From an uncultured Lachnospiraceae bacterium (GTDB taxonomy: Bacteria; Bacillota; Clostridia; Lachnospirales; Lachnospiraceae), in NCBI GenBank assembly GCA_946414885.1, contig CAMKQH010000009.1, positions 62,001-126,000 on the forward strand: a stretch of DNA of 64,000 nucleotides. Direction: 5' to 3'. Positions 51,811 through 60,366 of this stretch are shown here, piece by piece. Position 1 is the first letter of the stretch, and each line of letters starts with the position of its first letter. The translations under genes were made by a program, and so were the position numbers. A model generated the notes under the pieces. The model was given only the letters and a program-made list of their open reading frames with translations, was not told the DNA's origin and searched no databases.

Positions 51811-53259
51811 ATGACTCTGATACTGGAATATCGTGACAAAATCAAAAAATTCTACAGAATGAATGCCATAGTGATCCTGCCGATCCTGCGGTTTTTGCTG
51901 GCCTTCACTGCGTTGAACGGCGTGAATACCATGATGGGATACTTCCCGAAGCTGGACACGTTGGCCATCGTACTGGTTGCTTCGCTGGCTTGTTCCTTTT
52001 TGCCCGCGGGCTGTCTTGTCCTCTTGTGCGTGCTTTTTAGCCTGGGACACTTGTACGCTTTGTCTTTGGAGGCACTTCTTGTAGGCGTTTGCGTTTACCT
52101 ATTGATCTTTTTATTACTTTACCGGTTTGCGCCAAGTGATTCTTACATGGTCGTTCTGACGCCGCTCTTTTTTGCAATGAAGATTCCTTACGTGATTCCC
52201 ATTGCTGCAGGCCTTTTGGGAGGACCGCTCTCCGCGATCTCCGTTGCCTGCGGCGTGATCATTTATTACGTGCTGACGACAATGGTCGGATGCGCGCCTA
52301 CGCTGATCACCATGGGAGAAAAGGAATATGCGGAAAAGATCCGGTTCCTTCTCGAGAAGCTGTTGAGCAACAAGGCCATGCTGGTGATCGCTGCGGCTTT
52401 TGCCCTTACGGTTGTCGTGACGTGGGTGATTCGCAGAATGGCCGTGGAGCATGCCTGGACCATCGCGATCGTGGCGGGCGCTATGGTGAATCTGGTGGTT
52501 CTTTTGGTTGGGAATTTGAAATATGACATCCATCTGTCCCTGGGCTCTGCCATTTTTGGTTCCATTTTGGCGGTTGCCTTGTCGATGGTGATCCTATTTT
52601 TCCGGTTTTGTCTGGATTACGGGCGAACGGAATGGGTACAGTTTGAGGATGATGAATATTATTATTACGTAAAGGCCGTTCCGAAGATGACCGTTGCGGC
52701 TCCGACGAAAACCGTGAAGAAGATCAATACTTCTTCTGGAAGACCCGCAGCCTCCGGAAAGACCGCGGCAGGCAGAACTGCCGCACAGGGAAAGGCAGCC
52801 GCGCAGCGCAGGACTGCCGCGCAGGGAAGACCGTCCTCTCAGGGAAATGCCCAGAGCAGGGAAAGAATCCGCGAGGCCCAGCGTGCCCGCAGATATGAGG
52901 AAGGTTACGAAGGAACGGATGGCGGCGATGAGATGGGTCAGACCAGGGCCATGCCCCAGGTGAGAAGCACCAGTCAAGGCAGAACCGCCGTCAAGTCAGG
53001 AACCGGAAGTCAGGAGCGGGGAACCAGACAGGTTACCGTACAGTCCAAGAGAACCGTGGAGAGATCTGCTGACGGAATGACCTCCGGAAGTGCTAATTTT
53101 GGCGGAAATACGAGAAGCGTCACCACGGAACGGGTACCTAGAAATGATGACGCGTCCTATCGCAAACAGAGCAGTCTTCCGGCGAAGGAAATTACCGTGG
53201 GAAGCAACCAAATGACGGAAAATACGGAAGAATCCAATGGTTATGAGGAGCTGTTTTAA
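51811..53259 (+). CDS. Polytopic membrane protein with long disordered tail, upstream of cdaA
   Basis: 482 residues, RBS GGGAGGAAG. Eight or nine membrane helices fill residues ~18-268 with a conserved-looking KIPYVIPIAAGLLGGPLSAI. A short motif EWVQFEDDEYYYYVKAVPKM follows, then a ~190-residue low-complexity, basic tail built of imperfect TAAQGR/KAAAQ repeats and Ser/Thr/Gln/Gly-rich sequence, ending in NGYEELF. The cdaA start lies 3 nt after its stop, so expression is tied to c-di-AMP synthesis. No catalytic family recognised; a sensor or scaffold role is inference. Confidence 0.75.
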   Translation: MTLILEYRDKIKKFYRMNAIVILPILRFLLAFTALNGVNTMMGYFPKLDTLAIVLVASLACSFLPAGCLVLLCVLFSLGHLYALSLEALLVGVCVYLLIFLLLYRFAPSDSYMVVLTPLFFAMKIPYVIPIAAGLLGGPLSAISVACGVIIYYVLTTMVGCAPTLITMGEKEYAEKIRFLLEKLLSNKAMLVIAAAFALTVVVTWVIRRMAVEHAWTIAIVAGAMVNLVVLLVGNLKYDIHLSLGSAIFGSILAVALSMVILFFRFCLDYGRTEWVQFEDDEYYYYVKAVPKMTVAAPTKTVKKINTSSGRPAASGKTAAGRTAAQGKAAAQRRTAAQGRPSSQGNAQSRERIREAQRARRYEEGYEGTDGGDEMGQTRAMPQVRSTSQGRTAVKSGTGSQERGTRQVTVQSKRTVERSADGMTSGSANFGGNTRSVTTERVPRNDDASYRKQSSLPAKEITVGSNQMTENTEESNGYEELF

Positions 53260-53262
53260 TTG

Positions 53263-54165
53263 ATGCAATACATTGAAAGGCTAAAGGATTATCTGGATAA
53301 GTTTAAGACATATAGTACCAACATGGATTTTGGCGACGTCCTTGAGATCGTTTTGATTTCCGTGCTGGTGTACTATATTCTCGCATGGATGAAGACAACC
53401 CGTGCATGGGCCCTGTTGAAGGGCCTTGTTGTGATTGTCGGATTTATGCTGTTCGCGGCATTCATGGAGATGAAAACCATCCTGTGGATCGGTGAAAAGG
53501 TCTTGGGATTTGCCGTGACCGCGCTGATCATCGTGCTTCAGCCTGAGCTTCGTAAAGCATTGGAGGAATTGGGTAATAAAAATCTGCTTTCTGATTTTAC
53601 CGGACGTTTGCCGTTTGACACCAGACGAAAGGCTGGAGACGGCATTATTTCCGATAAGAGCATTAATGAGATCGCAAAGGCCTGCGTGGAGATGGGAAGA
53701 GTGAGAACGGGCGCGCTGATCGTGATCGAGAGGGAAGAATCCCTGCGCGAGTACTCCAGGACGGGAATTGACATCGACGCAATGATCACCAGCCAGCTTC
53801 TCATCAACATTTTTGAGAAGAACACGCCGTTACATGACGGCGCCGTGATCATCACGGGAAACAGGGTGTCATCCGCGACCTGCTATCTTCCTCTGACGGA
53901 TAATCTCACGCTTAGCAAAAATCTGGGAACCAGACACAGGGCAGCCGTAGGAATTTCTGAGGTTACGGATTCCGTTACGGTGATCGTTTCCGAGCAGACG
54001 GGAAAGATCAGCCTTGCCTTTGAGGGCACTCTGACCACTGACCTGGATCAGGAGAAGTTAAAGACGATGATCCATCAGATCGTCAAGAAGGAGCCTGAGG
54101 AACAGCAGAAGGAAAAGCAGAAAGGAAAGCTTTTGCGGAAGGGAAGGAGTAAGGCGAAGGGATGA
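53263..54165 (+). CDS. cdaA: Diadenylate cyclase CdaA (c-di-AMP synthase)
   Basis: 300 residues from ATG 53263; a TTG directly before it is less likely. Three N-terminal membrane helices (~22-85) lead to the DisA_N/DAC domain: GRVRTGALIVIEREESL, NTPLHDGAVIITGNRV (DGA motif) and NLGTRHRAAVGISE (RHR motif), all needed for ATP binding and condensation of two ATP to c-di-AMP. A basic tail (KEKQKGKLLRKGRSKAKG) follows. It overlaps cdaR by 4 nt. Confidence 0.96.
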   Translation: MQYIERLKDYLDKFKTYSTNMDFGDVLEIVLISVLVYYILAWMKTTRAWALLKGLVVIVGFMLFAAFMEMKTILWIGEKVLGFAVTALIIVLQPELRKALEELGNKNLLSDFTGRLPFDTRRKAGDGIISDKSINEIAKACVEMGRVRTGALIVIEREESLREYSRTGIDIDAMITSQLLINIFEKNTPLHDGAVIITGNRVSSATCYLPLTDNLTLSKNLGTRHRAAVGISEVTDSVTVIVSEQTGKISLAFEGTLTTDLDQEKLKTMIHQIVKKEPEEQQKEKQKGKLLRKGRSKAKG

Positions 54166-55463
54166 AGGCATTTTTTGCGTGGTTGAAGAAAAAGATCCTG
54201 CATAACTGGGGCCTGAAGCTCGCTTCCGTTTTACTGGCATTTGTCATCTGGTTTATTGTAGCACAGGTCGGGGATCCAAAAGACACAAGATCGTTTAACA
54301 ACATTCCCGTGAGACTTATCAACGTGGAACTCTTGTCAGAACAGAATAAGTATTATGCGGTCATCGACGGTACGGACAGCGTACGCGTCAGCGTGACGGC
54401 TCCCACGAGCGTTTTCCAGTCGCTTCGCGCTGGTGACATCGTTGCGGAGGCCGATGTCAGCAAACTGACGGACATCAACACGATCGCCATTACGTATTAT
54501 GCATTAAACGCAAACTCGGATTACATTTCCTTTGAGGGTGATCACGACGTCGTAAAGCTCGAGGTGGAAGACAAGGCGGACAAGTGGATCCGCGTAAACT
54601 ATGGCACCGTGGGTACCGTTGCGCAGGGTTGCGTGATCGGCAACATTTCGTCTGATCAGACCTCCATTCACGTAGTTGGCCCGAAATCTGCCGTGAATCT
54701 GATCGGCAGCGCTGACGCGGAGTTGAACGTGGAAGGCCAGGCGACAACGACCAGGGCAAACGTGGACATTCGTCTGAAGGACAAGGAAGGAAAGCAACTC
54801 TATTTGGATAACGTGGAGCTGAGCACGGACCACGTGCTGCTCACGGCGGAGATCCTGTCGACGAAGGAAGTTCCGATCTACGTTTCCTATTCCGGAGAGC
54901 CTGCGGAAGGCTTTAAGGTGGTAGGTACCGCAATGAAGGACGTGGATTCCGTGGTGGTGGCGGGGACGGTGACAAATCTGTCCAGGATTAAGTCCATTAC
55001 CATTCCGAGCGACAAGGTAGACGTTACCGGGGCGAAAGATACCGTTGAAATCAGTCTGAACCTAAAGGATTTCCTGCCGGACAACGTGAGGCTGGCAGAT
55101 CCAGAGGTCAATCAGATCAACGTAACGGTGACGGTCAAGGCTACCAAGGAAAGAACCATGGAGATTCCGGCGCAGAATATTGCCCTGCAGAACATACCGG
55201 CAAACTACAAGGTGAGCCTGCCGGAGGATGAAACGGAAAGATTGCCGGTTACCCTTAAGGTTTATGGACTTCTGGAGAACGTAAACGCGTTAAAGCCGGG
55301 ATCCATTACGGGAACTGCAGACGTGGAAGCATGGATGAGGAGCCGCGGATCGGAAGAATTACCGTCAGGCTATTATGACGTGCCGGTAAGCTTTACGATC
55401 GGCAGTGACGTAAAGGTTTTGGAGAGCGGAACCGTCCGCGTGGAGATCACGAAGCAGGAGTAA
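54162..55463 (+). CDS. cdaR: CdaR, YbbR-domain regulator of CdaA
   Basis: 433 residues. One N-terminal helix (WGLKLASVLLAFVIWFIVAQ) anchors an extracellular chain of about four YbbR repeats; visible units include NNIPVRLINVELL, NVDIRLKDKEGKQLY, VTATKERTMEIPAQNIAL-like segments and FTIGSDVKVLESGTVRVEI. CdaR modulates diadenylate cyclase in Firmicutes. Start ATG overlaps the cdaA stop (ATGA). In many Firmicutes glmM follows; here it does not, and HPr follows instead. Confidence 0.92.
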   Translation: MKAFFAWLKKKILHNWGLKLASVLLAFVIWFIVAQVGDPKDTRSFNNIPVRLINVELLSEQNKYYAVIDGTDSVRVSVTAPTSVFQSLRAGDIVAEADVSKLTDINTIAITYYALNANSDYISFEGDHDVVKLEVEDKADKWIRVNYGTVGTVAQGCVIGNISSDQTSIHVVGPKSAVNLIGSADAELNVEGQATTTRANVDIRLKDKEGKQLYLDNVELSTDHVLLTAEILSTKEVPIYVSYSGEPAEGFKVVGTAMKDVDSVVVAGTVTNLSRIKSITIPSDKVDVTGAKDTVEISLNLKDFLPDNVRLADPEVNQINVTVTVKATKERTMEIPAQNIALQNIPANYKVSLPEDETERLPVTLKVYGLLENVNALKPGSITGTADVEAWMRSRGSEELPSGYYDVPVSFTIGSDVKVLESGTVRVEITKQE

Positions 55464-55475
55464 AAAATAAAATAC

Positions 55476-55504
55476 TTGTTGGGGAAGACAAATGGTGTTA
55501 TACT
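55476..55504 (+). promoter_or_regulatory. Promoter of the HPr gene
   Basis: TTGTTG (55476-55481), 17-bp spacer, TATACT (55499-55504). It begins 13 nt after the cdaR stop, so HPr is a separate unit. Confidence 0.7.
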
Positions 55505-55554
55505 GATATTGGAAACTCGCGTTGGGGTTGTCTTATGTTTGGAGGTTACGGACT

Positions 55555-55818
55555 ATGGTAAGTCAGAAGGTTGTGATAAAGAATCCTACCGGACTGCACT
55601 TGAGACCGGCTGGCATTCTTTGCAAAGAGGCCATGCAATTTAAGTCACTGATCACTTTTTCCTTCCGGGAAAGCACGGCGAATGCCAAGAGCGTTCTTAG
55701 CGTTTTGGGCGCATGCATTAAATGCGGCGATGAGATTACGTTCACTTGCGAGGGAGAAGATGAGGAGGCGGCATTAAAGGCATTGGTTGCCGTCGTTGAA
55801 AGCGGACTTGGCGAATAA
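55555..55818 (+). CDS. ptsH: HPr-family phosphocarrier protein
   Basis: 87 residues from ATG 55555 (GGAGG upstream). The phosphorylatable H15 lies in NPTGLHLRPAG (L16 instead of the usual A16), and S46 (AKSVLSVLGA) is the HprK target used in carbon catabolite control. It relays phosphate from enzyme I to sugar-specific EII components. No ptsI is adjacent, so this could be the main HPr at a separate locus or a second HPr-like paralogue; the GACIKCGDEI segment with two Cys deviates from textbook HPr. Confidence 0.88.
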   Translation: MVSQKVVIKNPTGLHLRPAGILCKEAMQFKSLITFSFRESTANAKSVLSVLGACIKCGDEITFTCEGEDEEAALKALVAVVESGLGE

Positions 55819-55842
55819 AGTGAAATCAGAATAAAACATAAC

Positions 55843-55880
55843 AAAAAGGATCTCGTGCGTTTGGCATGAGATCCTTTTTT
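55843..55880. terminator. Bidirectional terminator
   Basis: AAAAAGGATCTC (55843-55854) pairs with GAGATCCTTTTTT (55868-55880). A-run on one side and T-run on the other serve HPr (+) and the DUF3048 gene (-), whose stop codon lies within the T-run. Confidence 0.92.
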
Positions 55881-57012
55881 ATCGGAACGTAAAGTCATCC
55901 GTGTCGCGGATGATCAAGATCATGGTTTTTCCGGTATTCAGCTCAATTTCGTTTCCTGCGTCGTCAAAGTACTGGGTGGGTTCATAGTCCCCAGTTTTTT
56001 GCCAGGTGACGTGAATGCCCTTGCCCTTCGTGAAAAACCATCCGTCCCTTGTCGTATCGTGACACTGCATGGCGAGATATCCGTTGCCGATTTCTTCCTG
56101 CTTTACGTGTTGAACGAGAAGATTGCTGAAGGATAACTGTTCGCCGGTGGCGCCATCCACGTGCGGTCCGTCCGTGCTTCCGGACAAATACTGGGAGCGA
56201 TAATAAAGCCCGTCAGTTTCATTGTAGTTGAAATAACATCTGGTCAGGGGATAAGCGCCCGTCATGTCAACGTAAGTCGCGCTCTTTGCATTCTCACCAT
56301 ACTGACTCAAGTCATTGGGGTGATCGGCTGCAGCAAAGACAAAGTGGTGATCCTTGATCATACCGCGATAATTAAGGCTATAGCCGTGCTTCGTGACGGA
56401 GGAAACGATCCCAGAGCCGGAAGTATAAGCGTTATGCGGGGATTCGCGATCCGTCGTGCGGTAAAAAGCAAGCGTGTCCTGCATGCCGTCCACGTTTTCC
56501 GTGGTCTCCACGTCCAGCAGGTCATAAACAAAATAAGGTCCGCCGTAGTGGACGATGATGGGGTCCCATTCAAAAGCCCAGTAGGCGAAATAACTTCGTA
56601 TGCTTCGCACGTTTCCGATCTTTTCCAGGTCCTGCCAATCTTCGTAGATCGCCATCAGGCGGGTCATGCTGCCTTCCACCTTGGCTTCGTAAACGACGGA
56701 GGCTTTGGAAAGATTGTAATGGGGCTGTGCGCGGGATTCGTTGGGGATGATCACGGCGATGGGCCGGGTCTCGGCAACTTCTTCCTCAATCCATTCATTT
56801 GTCAATTTGCTTCGCACCATGCCGTCTCGCGGAGGCAGCAAAGGATCATCGACGAAGGGATCGGGTCCTTCGGGATGCCAAGGATCATTCGTGGGAATGC
56901 GTTCCCCCGATATTTGCGTCGGATCCTCGATGGCCCTGCCCCATTCGCAGCCCGTAAGCGTCAAGAGAAAGATGCTTGAAAGGACTGAAAACAGTATCTT
57001 TTTGACTTTCAT
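55879..57012 (-). CDS. DUF3048 (YerB-like) lipoprotein
   Basis: 377 residues. Lipobox LLTLTGC with lipidated C22. DUF3048 core: PIAVIIPNESRAQPHYNLSK, ASVVYEAKVEGSMTRLMAIY, GNVRSIRSYFAYWAFEWDPI and VHYGGPYFVYDLL; the C-terminal DUF3048_C ends TGKTMILIIRDTD. Bacillus YerB is of unknown function; conserved residues suggest an extracytoplasmic enzyme-like fold. Downstream of the PAP2-like gene on the same strand (37 nt). Confidence 0.92.
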   Translation of the reverse strand: MKVKKILFSVLSSIFLLTLTGCEWGRAIEDPTQISGERIPTNDPWHPEGPDPFVDDPLLPPRDGMVRSKLTNEWIEEEVAETRPIAVIIPNESRAQPHYNLSKASVVYEAKVEGSMTRLMAIYEDWQDLEKIGNVRSIRSYFAYWAFEWDPIIVHYGGPYFVYDLLDVETTENVDGMQDTLAFYRTTDRESPHNAYTSGSGIVSSVTKHGYSLNYRGMIKDHHFVFAAADHPNDLSQYGENAKSATYVDMTGAYPLTRCYFNYNETDGLYYRSQYLSGSTDGPHVDGATGEQLSFSNLLVQHVKQEEIGNGYLAMQCHDTTRDGWFFTKGKGIHVTWQKTGDYEPTQYFDDAGNEIELNTGKTMILIIRDTDDFTFR

Positions 57013-57049
57013 GTTGGTAACCTCAATATTTTCTAAAATCGAGTACGGA

Positions 57050-57517
57050 TTATGGCATAAGGCTGCAGAAGAGTATTGCGATCAGTATGCCCAAAATGGC
57101 ACCCGCCAATACCTGGAGTGGCGTGTGGCCTACGAATTCTTTGAGCTTCTCGTCCGGGGACAGCTCGGGCCGTCCCATTTCGGCAAAGGCGTCCATCATT
57201 TCATTGATCAGCTTTGCCTGAATGCCGGTTTCCCTTCGCACGCCCATGGCATCGTACATGACGATGAGTGCCAGGATCAGGGAGACGGCAAACTCAAACG
57301 AATCTGCACCGCAGTGGATACAGGATGCCGTCGCAAGCGCACAGACCGTAGCGGAGTGTGAACTGGGCATGCCGCCGCTTCCGATGAGCCTTTCCGCGTT
57401 AAATTTTTTTGTGATAAACATGTGTATCAATGTCTTTAATACCTGAGCGACCAGCCATCCTGCGGCCGCTGAGATAAACGTTACGTTATGAAATATCGTT
57501 CCCAAGGGTTTGTCCAT
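57050..57517 (-). CDS. Divergent PAP2-family (YuiD/DUF212) membrane protein
   Basis: 155 residues from ATG 57517. The longer frame to 57562 contains a likely -10 (TATACT, 57556-57551 on the minus strand), and family proteins start a few residues before the first helix, so the shorter start is preferred. Marks: AAGWLVAQVLKTLIHMFITK, IGSGGMPSSHSATVCALATA, MYDAMGVRRETGIQAKLINE and GHTPLQVLAGAILGILIA. The GGMPSSHS and GHTP blocks are those of PAP2 phosphatases, so a lipid-phosphate substrate is likely. Five hydrophobic helices. Confidence 0.9.
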   Translation of the reverse strand: MDKPLGTIFHNVTFISAAAGWLVAQVLKTLIHMFITKKFNAERLIGSGGMPSSHSATVCALATASCIHCGADSFEFAVSLILALIVMYDAMGVRRETGIQAKLINEMMDAFAEMGRPELSPDEKLKEFVGHTPLQVLAGAILGILIAILFCSLMP

Positions 57518-57616
57518 CCATAAAGATTTGCGCATAAAAGCACAAAATATAGTATAGCGCATTTAGGAGGAAAAGTCCATGCCTTTTGTTGGAAAAAGGG
57601 TGGGGGAAAAAGTTGG

Positions 57617-57667
57617 TTGTCACGCCGCGGAAAGCGTGATAAACTAGGAATAACGTCAGATCTGACG
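57617..57667 (+). promoter_or_regulatory. Promoter with perfect 14-bp palindrome at the start site
   Basis: TTGTCA (57617-57622), 17-bp spacer, TAAACT (57640-57645). CGTCAGATCTGACG (57654-57667) is a perfect palindrome beginning about 9 bp after the -10, that is across the expected transcription start, a classic operator position. Confidence 0.6.
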
Positions 57668-57716
57668 GGATCACGCAGAAGAATGCCTTATTTTGAGGCA
57701 TCGGAAAGGGGTAGCC

Positions 57717-58646
57717 TTGAGTTTATTGACGGTGATCTGCCCTTGCTACAATGAGGAAGAGAGCGTAGGTCTCTTTTATCAGGAGATATGCAAGAGCAAG
57801 GATTATTTTAAGAAAAAAAACGTGGAAATGGAATTCCTTTTCGTGGATGACGGATCTTCGGACGGAACGCTCGCGGAGATCAAGAAGCTTCGTGAACGGG
57901 ATGAAGGGGTACATTTTGTTTCTTTTTCGCGCAATTTTGGAAAGGAAGCAGCCATGTATGCCGGCTTGGAGCACGCAAAGGGTGATTACGTCGTAATCAT
58001 GGACGTGGACCTGCAGGATCCCCCCGGCCTTCTTCCGGAGATGTTTTCCCAATTGGAACAGGGATATGATTCTGCGGCGACCAGGCGCGTAACCCGCAAG
58101 GGAGAACCCGTGATCAGAAGCTTATTTGCAAGAATGTTCTACTCGATCATGCGGAAGATCTCCAAGACGGAGATCGTGGACGGAGCCAGGGATTATCGCC
58201 TTATGACGCGAAAAATGGTTGACGCGCTTCTGTCCATGGGAGAGTACAACCGCTTTACCAAGGGCATGTATGGATGGGTTGGATTCCGCACAAAATGGAT
58301 CGAATATGAGAACGTGGAACGGGCAAAGGGCGAGACCAAATGGAACTTTTGGAAATTGTTTGCCTATTCCGTGGAAGGAATCACGGCTTTTTCCACCGTG
58401 CCGCTTTCCATTGCCGCCTTCGTGGGCGTGTTATTTTGTGCCGTGGCGTTTTTCATGATCATCTTTATCATTGTCAGAAAGCTTATTTTTGGTGATCCCG
58501 TGTCGGGCTGGCCTTCCTTGGTGTGTATCATCTTGATGACCAGCGGCGTTCAGTTTTTTTGCACGGGAATTTTGGGGCAATATCTCGCGAAGACCTATCT
58601 TGAGGTAAAAAAACGTCCCATCTATTTGACGAAAGAGGAGGCATAA
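57717..58646 (+). CDS. GtrB/DPM1-like family 2 glycosyltransferase
   Basis: 309 residues from TTG 57717 (GGAAAGGGG upstream; another in-frame TTG at 57693 is before the RBS). GT2 domain: LTVICPCYNEEESVGLF, EFLFVDDGSSDGTLAEI, SFSRNFGKEAAMYAGLEHA, VIMDVDLQDPPGLLPEM (DxD) and ARDYRLMTRKMVDAL. Two C-terminal membrane helices (~230-295). It transfers a sugar from a nucleotide donor to undecaprenyl or dolichyl-type phosphate for envelope glycosylation. It has its own operator-bearing promoter. Confidence 0.93.
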   Translation: MSLLTVICPCYNEEESVGLFYQEICKSKDYFKKKNVEMEFLFVDDGSSDGTLAEIKKLRERDEGVHFVSFSRNFGKEAAMYAGLEHAKGDYVVIMDVDLQDPPGLLPEMFSQLEQGYDSAATRRVTRKGEPVIRSLFARMFYSIMRKISKTEIVDGARDYRLMTRKMVDALLSMGEYNRFTKGMYGWVGFRTKWIEYENVERAKGETKWNFWKLFAYSVEGITAFSTVPLSIAAFVGVLFCAVAFFMIIFIIVRKLIFGDPVSGWPSLVCIILMTSGVQFFCTGILGQYLAKTYLEVKKRPIYLTKEEA

Positions 58647-58682
58647 GACATAAGTAACCTTGATTCTTGCGATAAATATACG

Positions 58683-58748
58683 TTGCAAAATTCGACGGCT
58701 ATGGTAAAATTTTCATAAGCAGTCGCAAATAGAAGGCTATATTCGACT
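58683..58748 (+). promoter_or_regulatory. Promoter with two 0A-box-like sites
   Basis: TTGCAA (58683-58688), 16-bp spacer, TAAAAT (58705-58710). TTCGACG (58691-58697) lies between the -35 and -10, and TTCGACT (58742-58748) lies downstream. Each matches 6 of 7 bases of the Spo0A target TTCGACA (reverse of TGTCGAA). The downstream gene encodes a Spo0A-type DNA-binding domain, so self-regulation or Spo0A control is plausible. Confidence 0.5.
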
Positions 58749-58769
58749 TGATGAAAGGGGACTACGTAC

Positions 58770-59147
58770 ATGGAAATTGCGAATTTAGATGACTGCTTTA
58801 TTGAGAAGTATATCACGAACATTATGCTGGAAATGGGGATTCCGGCGCACCTAAAGGGATATCATTATCTGAGAGATGCCATTTTGCTGTCAGGCAAGGA
58901 CGTGGAGGTTGTCACTTCCGTGACCAAGCTTTTGTATCCGACGGTGGCGAGACGCTACAAGACGACGGGACAGAAGGTTGAGAGAGCCATTCGCAACGCA
59001 ATAGAGGTCTCTTGGAGCAGAGGGAATGATGAAACCTTTGTAAACTTGTTTGGTTATTCCTCTTCAAACGGAAAAACCAGACCGACAAACAGTGAATACA
59101 TCGCGAGAATCGCCGATAAAGTACGCTTAGACATTAAATCCATGTAG
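58770..59147 (+). CDS. Stand-alone Spo0A C-terminal (DNA-binding) domain protein
   Basis: 125 residues, RBS AAAGGGG. The whole protein aligns by eye with the Spo0A effector domain: ITNIMLEMGIPAHLKGYHYL, RDAILLSGKDVEVVTSVTKL, LYPTVARRYKTTGQKVERAI and RNAIEVSWSRGN; these are the sigA/DNA-recognition helices. There is no receiver domain, so activity cannot depend on phosphorylation in cis. It may compete with or assist full-length Spo0A, or act as an independent regulator, at 0A boxes. It is monocistronic with its own promoter and terminator. Confidence 0.9.
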   Translation: MEIANLDDCFIEKYITNIMLEMGIPAHLKGYHYLRDAILLSGKDVEVVTSVTKLLYPTVARRYKTTGQKVERAIRNAIEVSWSRGNDETFVNLFGYSSSNGKTRPTNSEYIARIADKVRLDIKSM

Positions 59148-59211
59148 CAATCAAATGGTGGATGAATTTGGTGAACTCAGCAAAAAAGTACAGCCTTCAG
59201 GAAAGACTGCC

Positions 59212-59242
59212 ATGCAGCTGCGATACGCAGCTGCATTTTTTT
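59212..59242 (+). terminator. Strong rho-independent terminator
   Basis: ATGCAGCTGC (59212-59221) and GCAGCTGCAT (59227-59236) form a perfect 10-bp stem followed by TTTTTTT. Confidence 0.93.
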
Positions 59243-59346
59243 GCCCCAAAACGGAAATTCTTAATAAAATTTAATGTCTTAATTTTTTCTTATTTTCGTA
59301 GAATAAAAAGCCAAACTATGGTAAGATACTATCGGTGAGGTGGCAG

Positions 59347-60366
59347 ATGTTAGCATTGGTTTTTGTGGCTTTTCTACCGCTGGCCTGGTTTCTTGGAAAT
59401 GCGTTGATCACCGTGGTGGATGCGAAGCGTTCTGCGCGGGAATGGCACTTGGAAGACCGGGTGGTTGCGGGCATTTTAGTGCTGATCGGACTGGCCGAAG
59501 GCGCCTACTTGGCAGCCATGACGCGCGGGCAGTCTGTTTCTGCTTTCACAAAATATTACGGCAGCCTGCTGATCGCGGCAGGAATTGCATCCTGCTTGGT
59601 CACGCTGGCCTTCGCATGGATCGGGAAAAAACGCGGGTGGCCTGGCCGGCAGGGATTAAATCTGGACTCCATAAAGAAATTTGAGCGCAAGGAATGGGTT
59701 GTCATCATTCTTTTTCTGATAGCGGTAATGGCTCAAACGTTTATGATTCTGTTTAGGACAAGCGTCTTTCTGGAATATGACGAAACGCTGGAAACGGTCG
59801 TCAGCTTTTTGCAAACGGACCGGTTTTACGAGGTGAATCCTTTGACGGGACAGCCCTTTGAGCAGGGAATGCCCATGCGCCTTAAAATTCTGTGCCTTCC
59901 GGCGCTCCTTACGTTTCTGGCGAAAATCACCCAAGCGGATCCAAGGTTGGTAACATGGCACGTTTTTCCGGTTATCACGTTACTGGGGGCTTATCTGGCG
60001 TACGTTTCCCTGGCCAGGAGCCTATTCCCTGAAAAACGCTTTCACAGATGTCTGTTCTTGCTGGCCGTGGCCCTTCTGGTCTTTGTCGGCGACTGCGCTT
60101 ACGGCGCGGAAGGCTTTGGGCTTTTGCACGGGGGCTTTCAGGGAACGGCCATTCGCGGAGCGGTGATGATGCCTTGGGTATTTGGCTTGTGCATCCGGAG
60201 AAAATGGCGTCTTGTCCCGCTTGTGATCCTTGCGGAAGCGTGCATTGTCTGGACGCTGTACGGGCTAGGCATGAGCGCTTTGGCTTCAGTAACGTTTCTG
60301 GCGTATTTGGGGCTTAAAAACATGCTTCAGAGGCGAAAGGAGGGACAGCAATGCTTGAACTCCTAA
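59347..60366 (+). CDS. Polytopic membrane protein, GT-C/DUF6077-like (N-terminal half?)
   Basis: 339 residues from ATG 59347 (GGTGAGGTGG upstream). About nine membrane helices. Between helices an extracellular loop with FLEYDETLETVVSFLQTDRF, then YEVNPLTGQPFEQG, resembles the acidic loop-1 site of GT-C glycosyltransferases and DUF6077 proteins found in clostridial polysaccharide clusters. The reading frame ends in LGLKNMLQRRKEGQQCLNS and overlaps the next gene by 16 nt. Because that next protein is a membrane-plus-soluble half of similar theme, the pair may together equal one ~630-residue protein. Confidence 0.65.
   Translation: MLALVFVAFLPLAWFLGNALITVVDAKRSAREWHLEDRVVAGILVLIGLAEGAYLAAMTRGQSVSAFTKYYGSLLIAAGIASCLVTLAFAWIGKKRGWPGRQGLNLDSIKKFERKEWVVIILFLIAVMAQTFMILFRTSVFLEYDETLETVVSFLQTDRFYEVNPLTGQPFEQGMPMRLKILCLPALLTFLAKITQADPRLVTWHVFPVITLLGAYLAYVSLARSLFPEKRFHRCLFLLAVALLVFVGDCAYGAEGFGLLHGGFQGTAIRGAVMMPWVFGLCIRRKWRLVPLVILAEACIVWTLYGLGMSALASVTFLAYLGLKNMLQRRKEGQQCLNS

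Noticed and set aside
55879-57562. DUF3048 and PAP2-like genes as part of the polysaccharide cluster
   Set aside because: They are on the opposite strand behind their own promoter and separated from the cluster by terminators.
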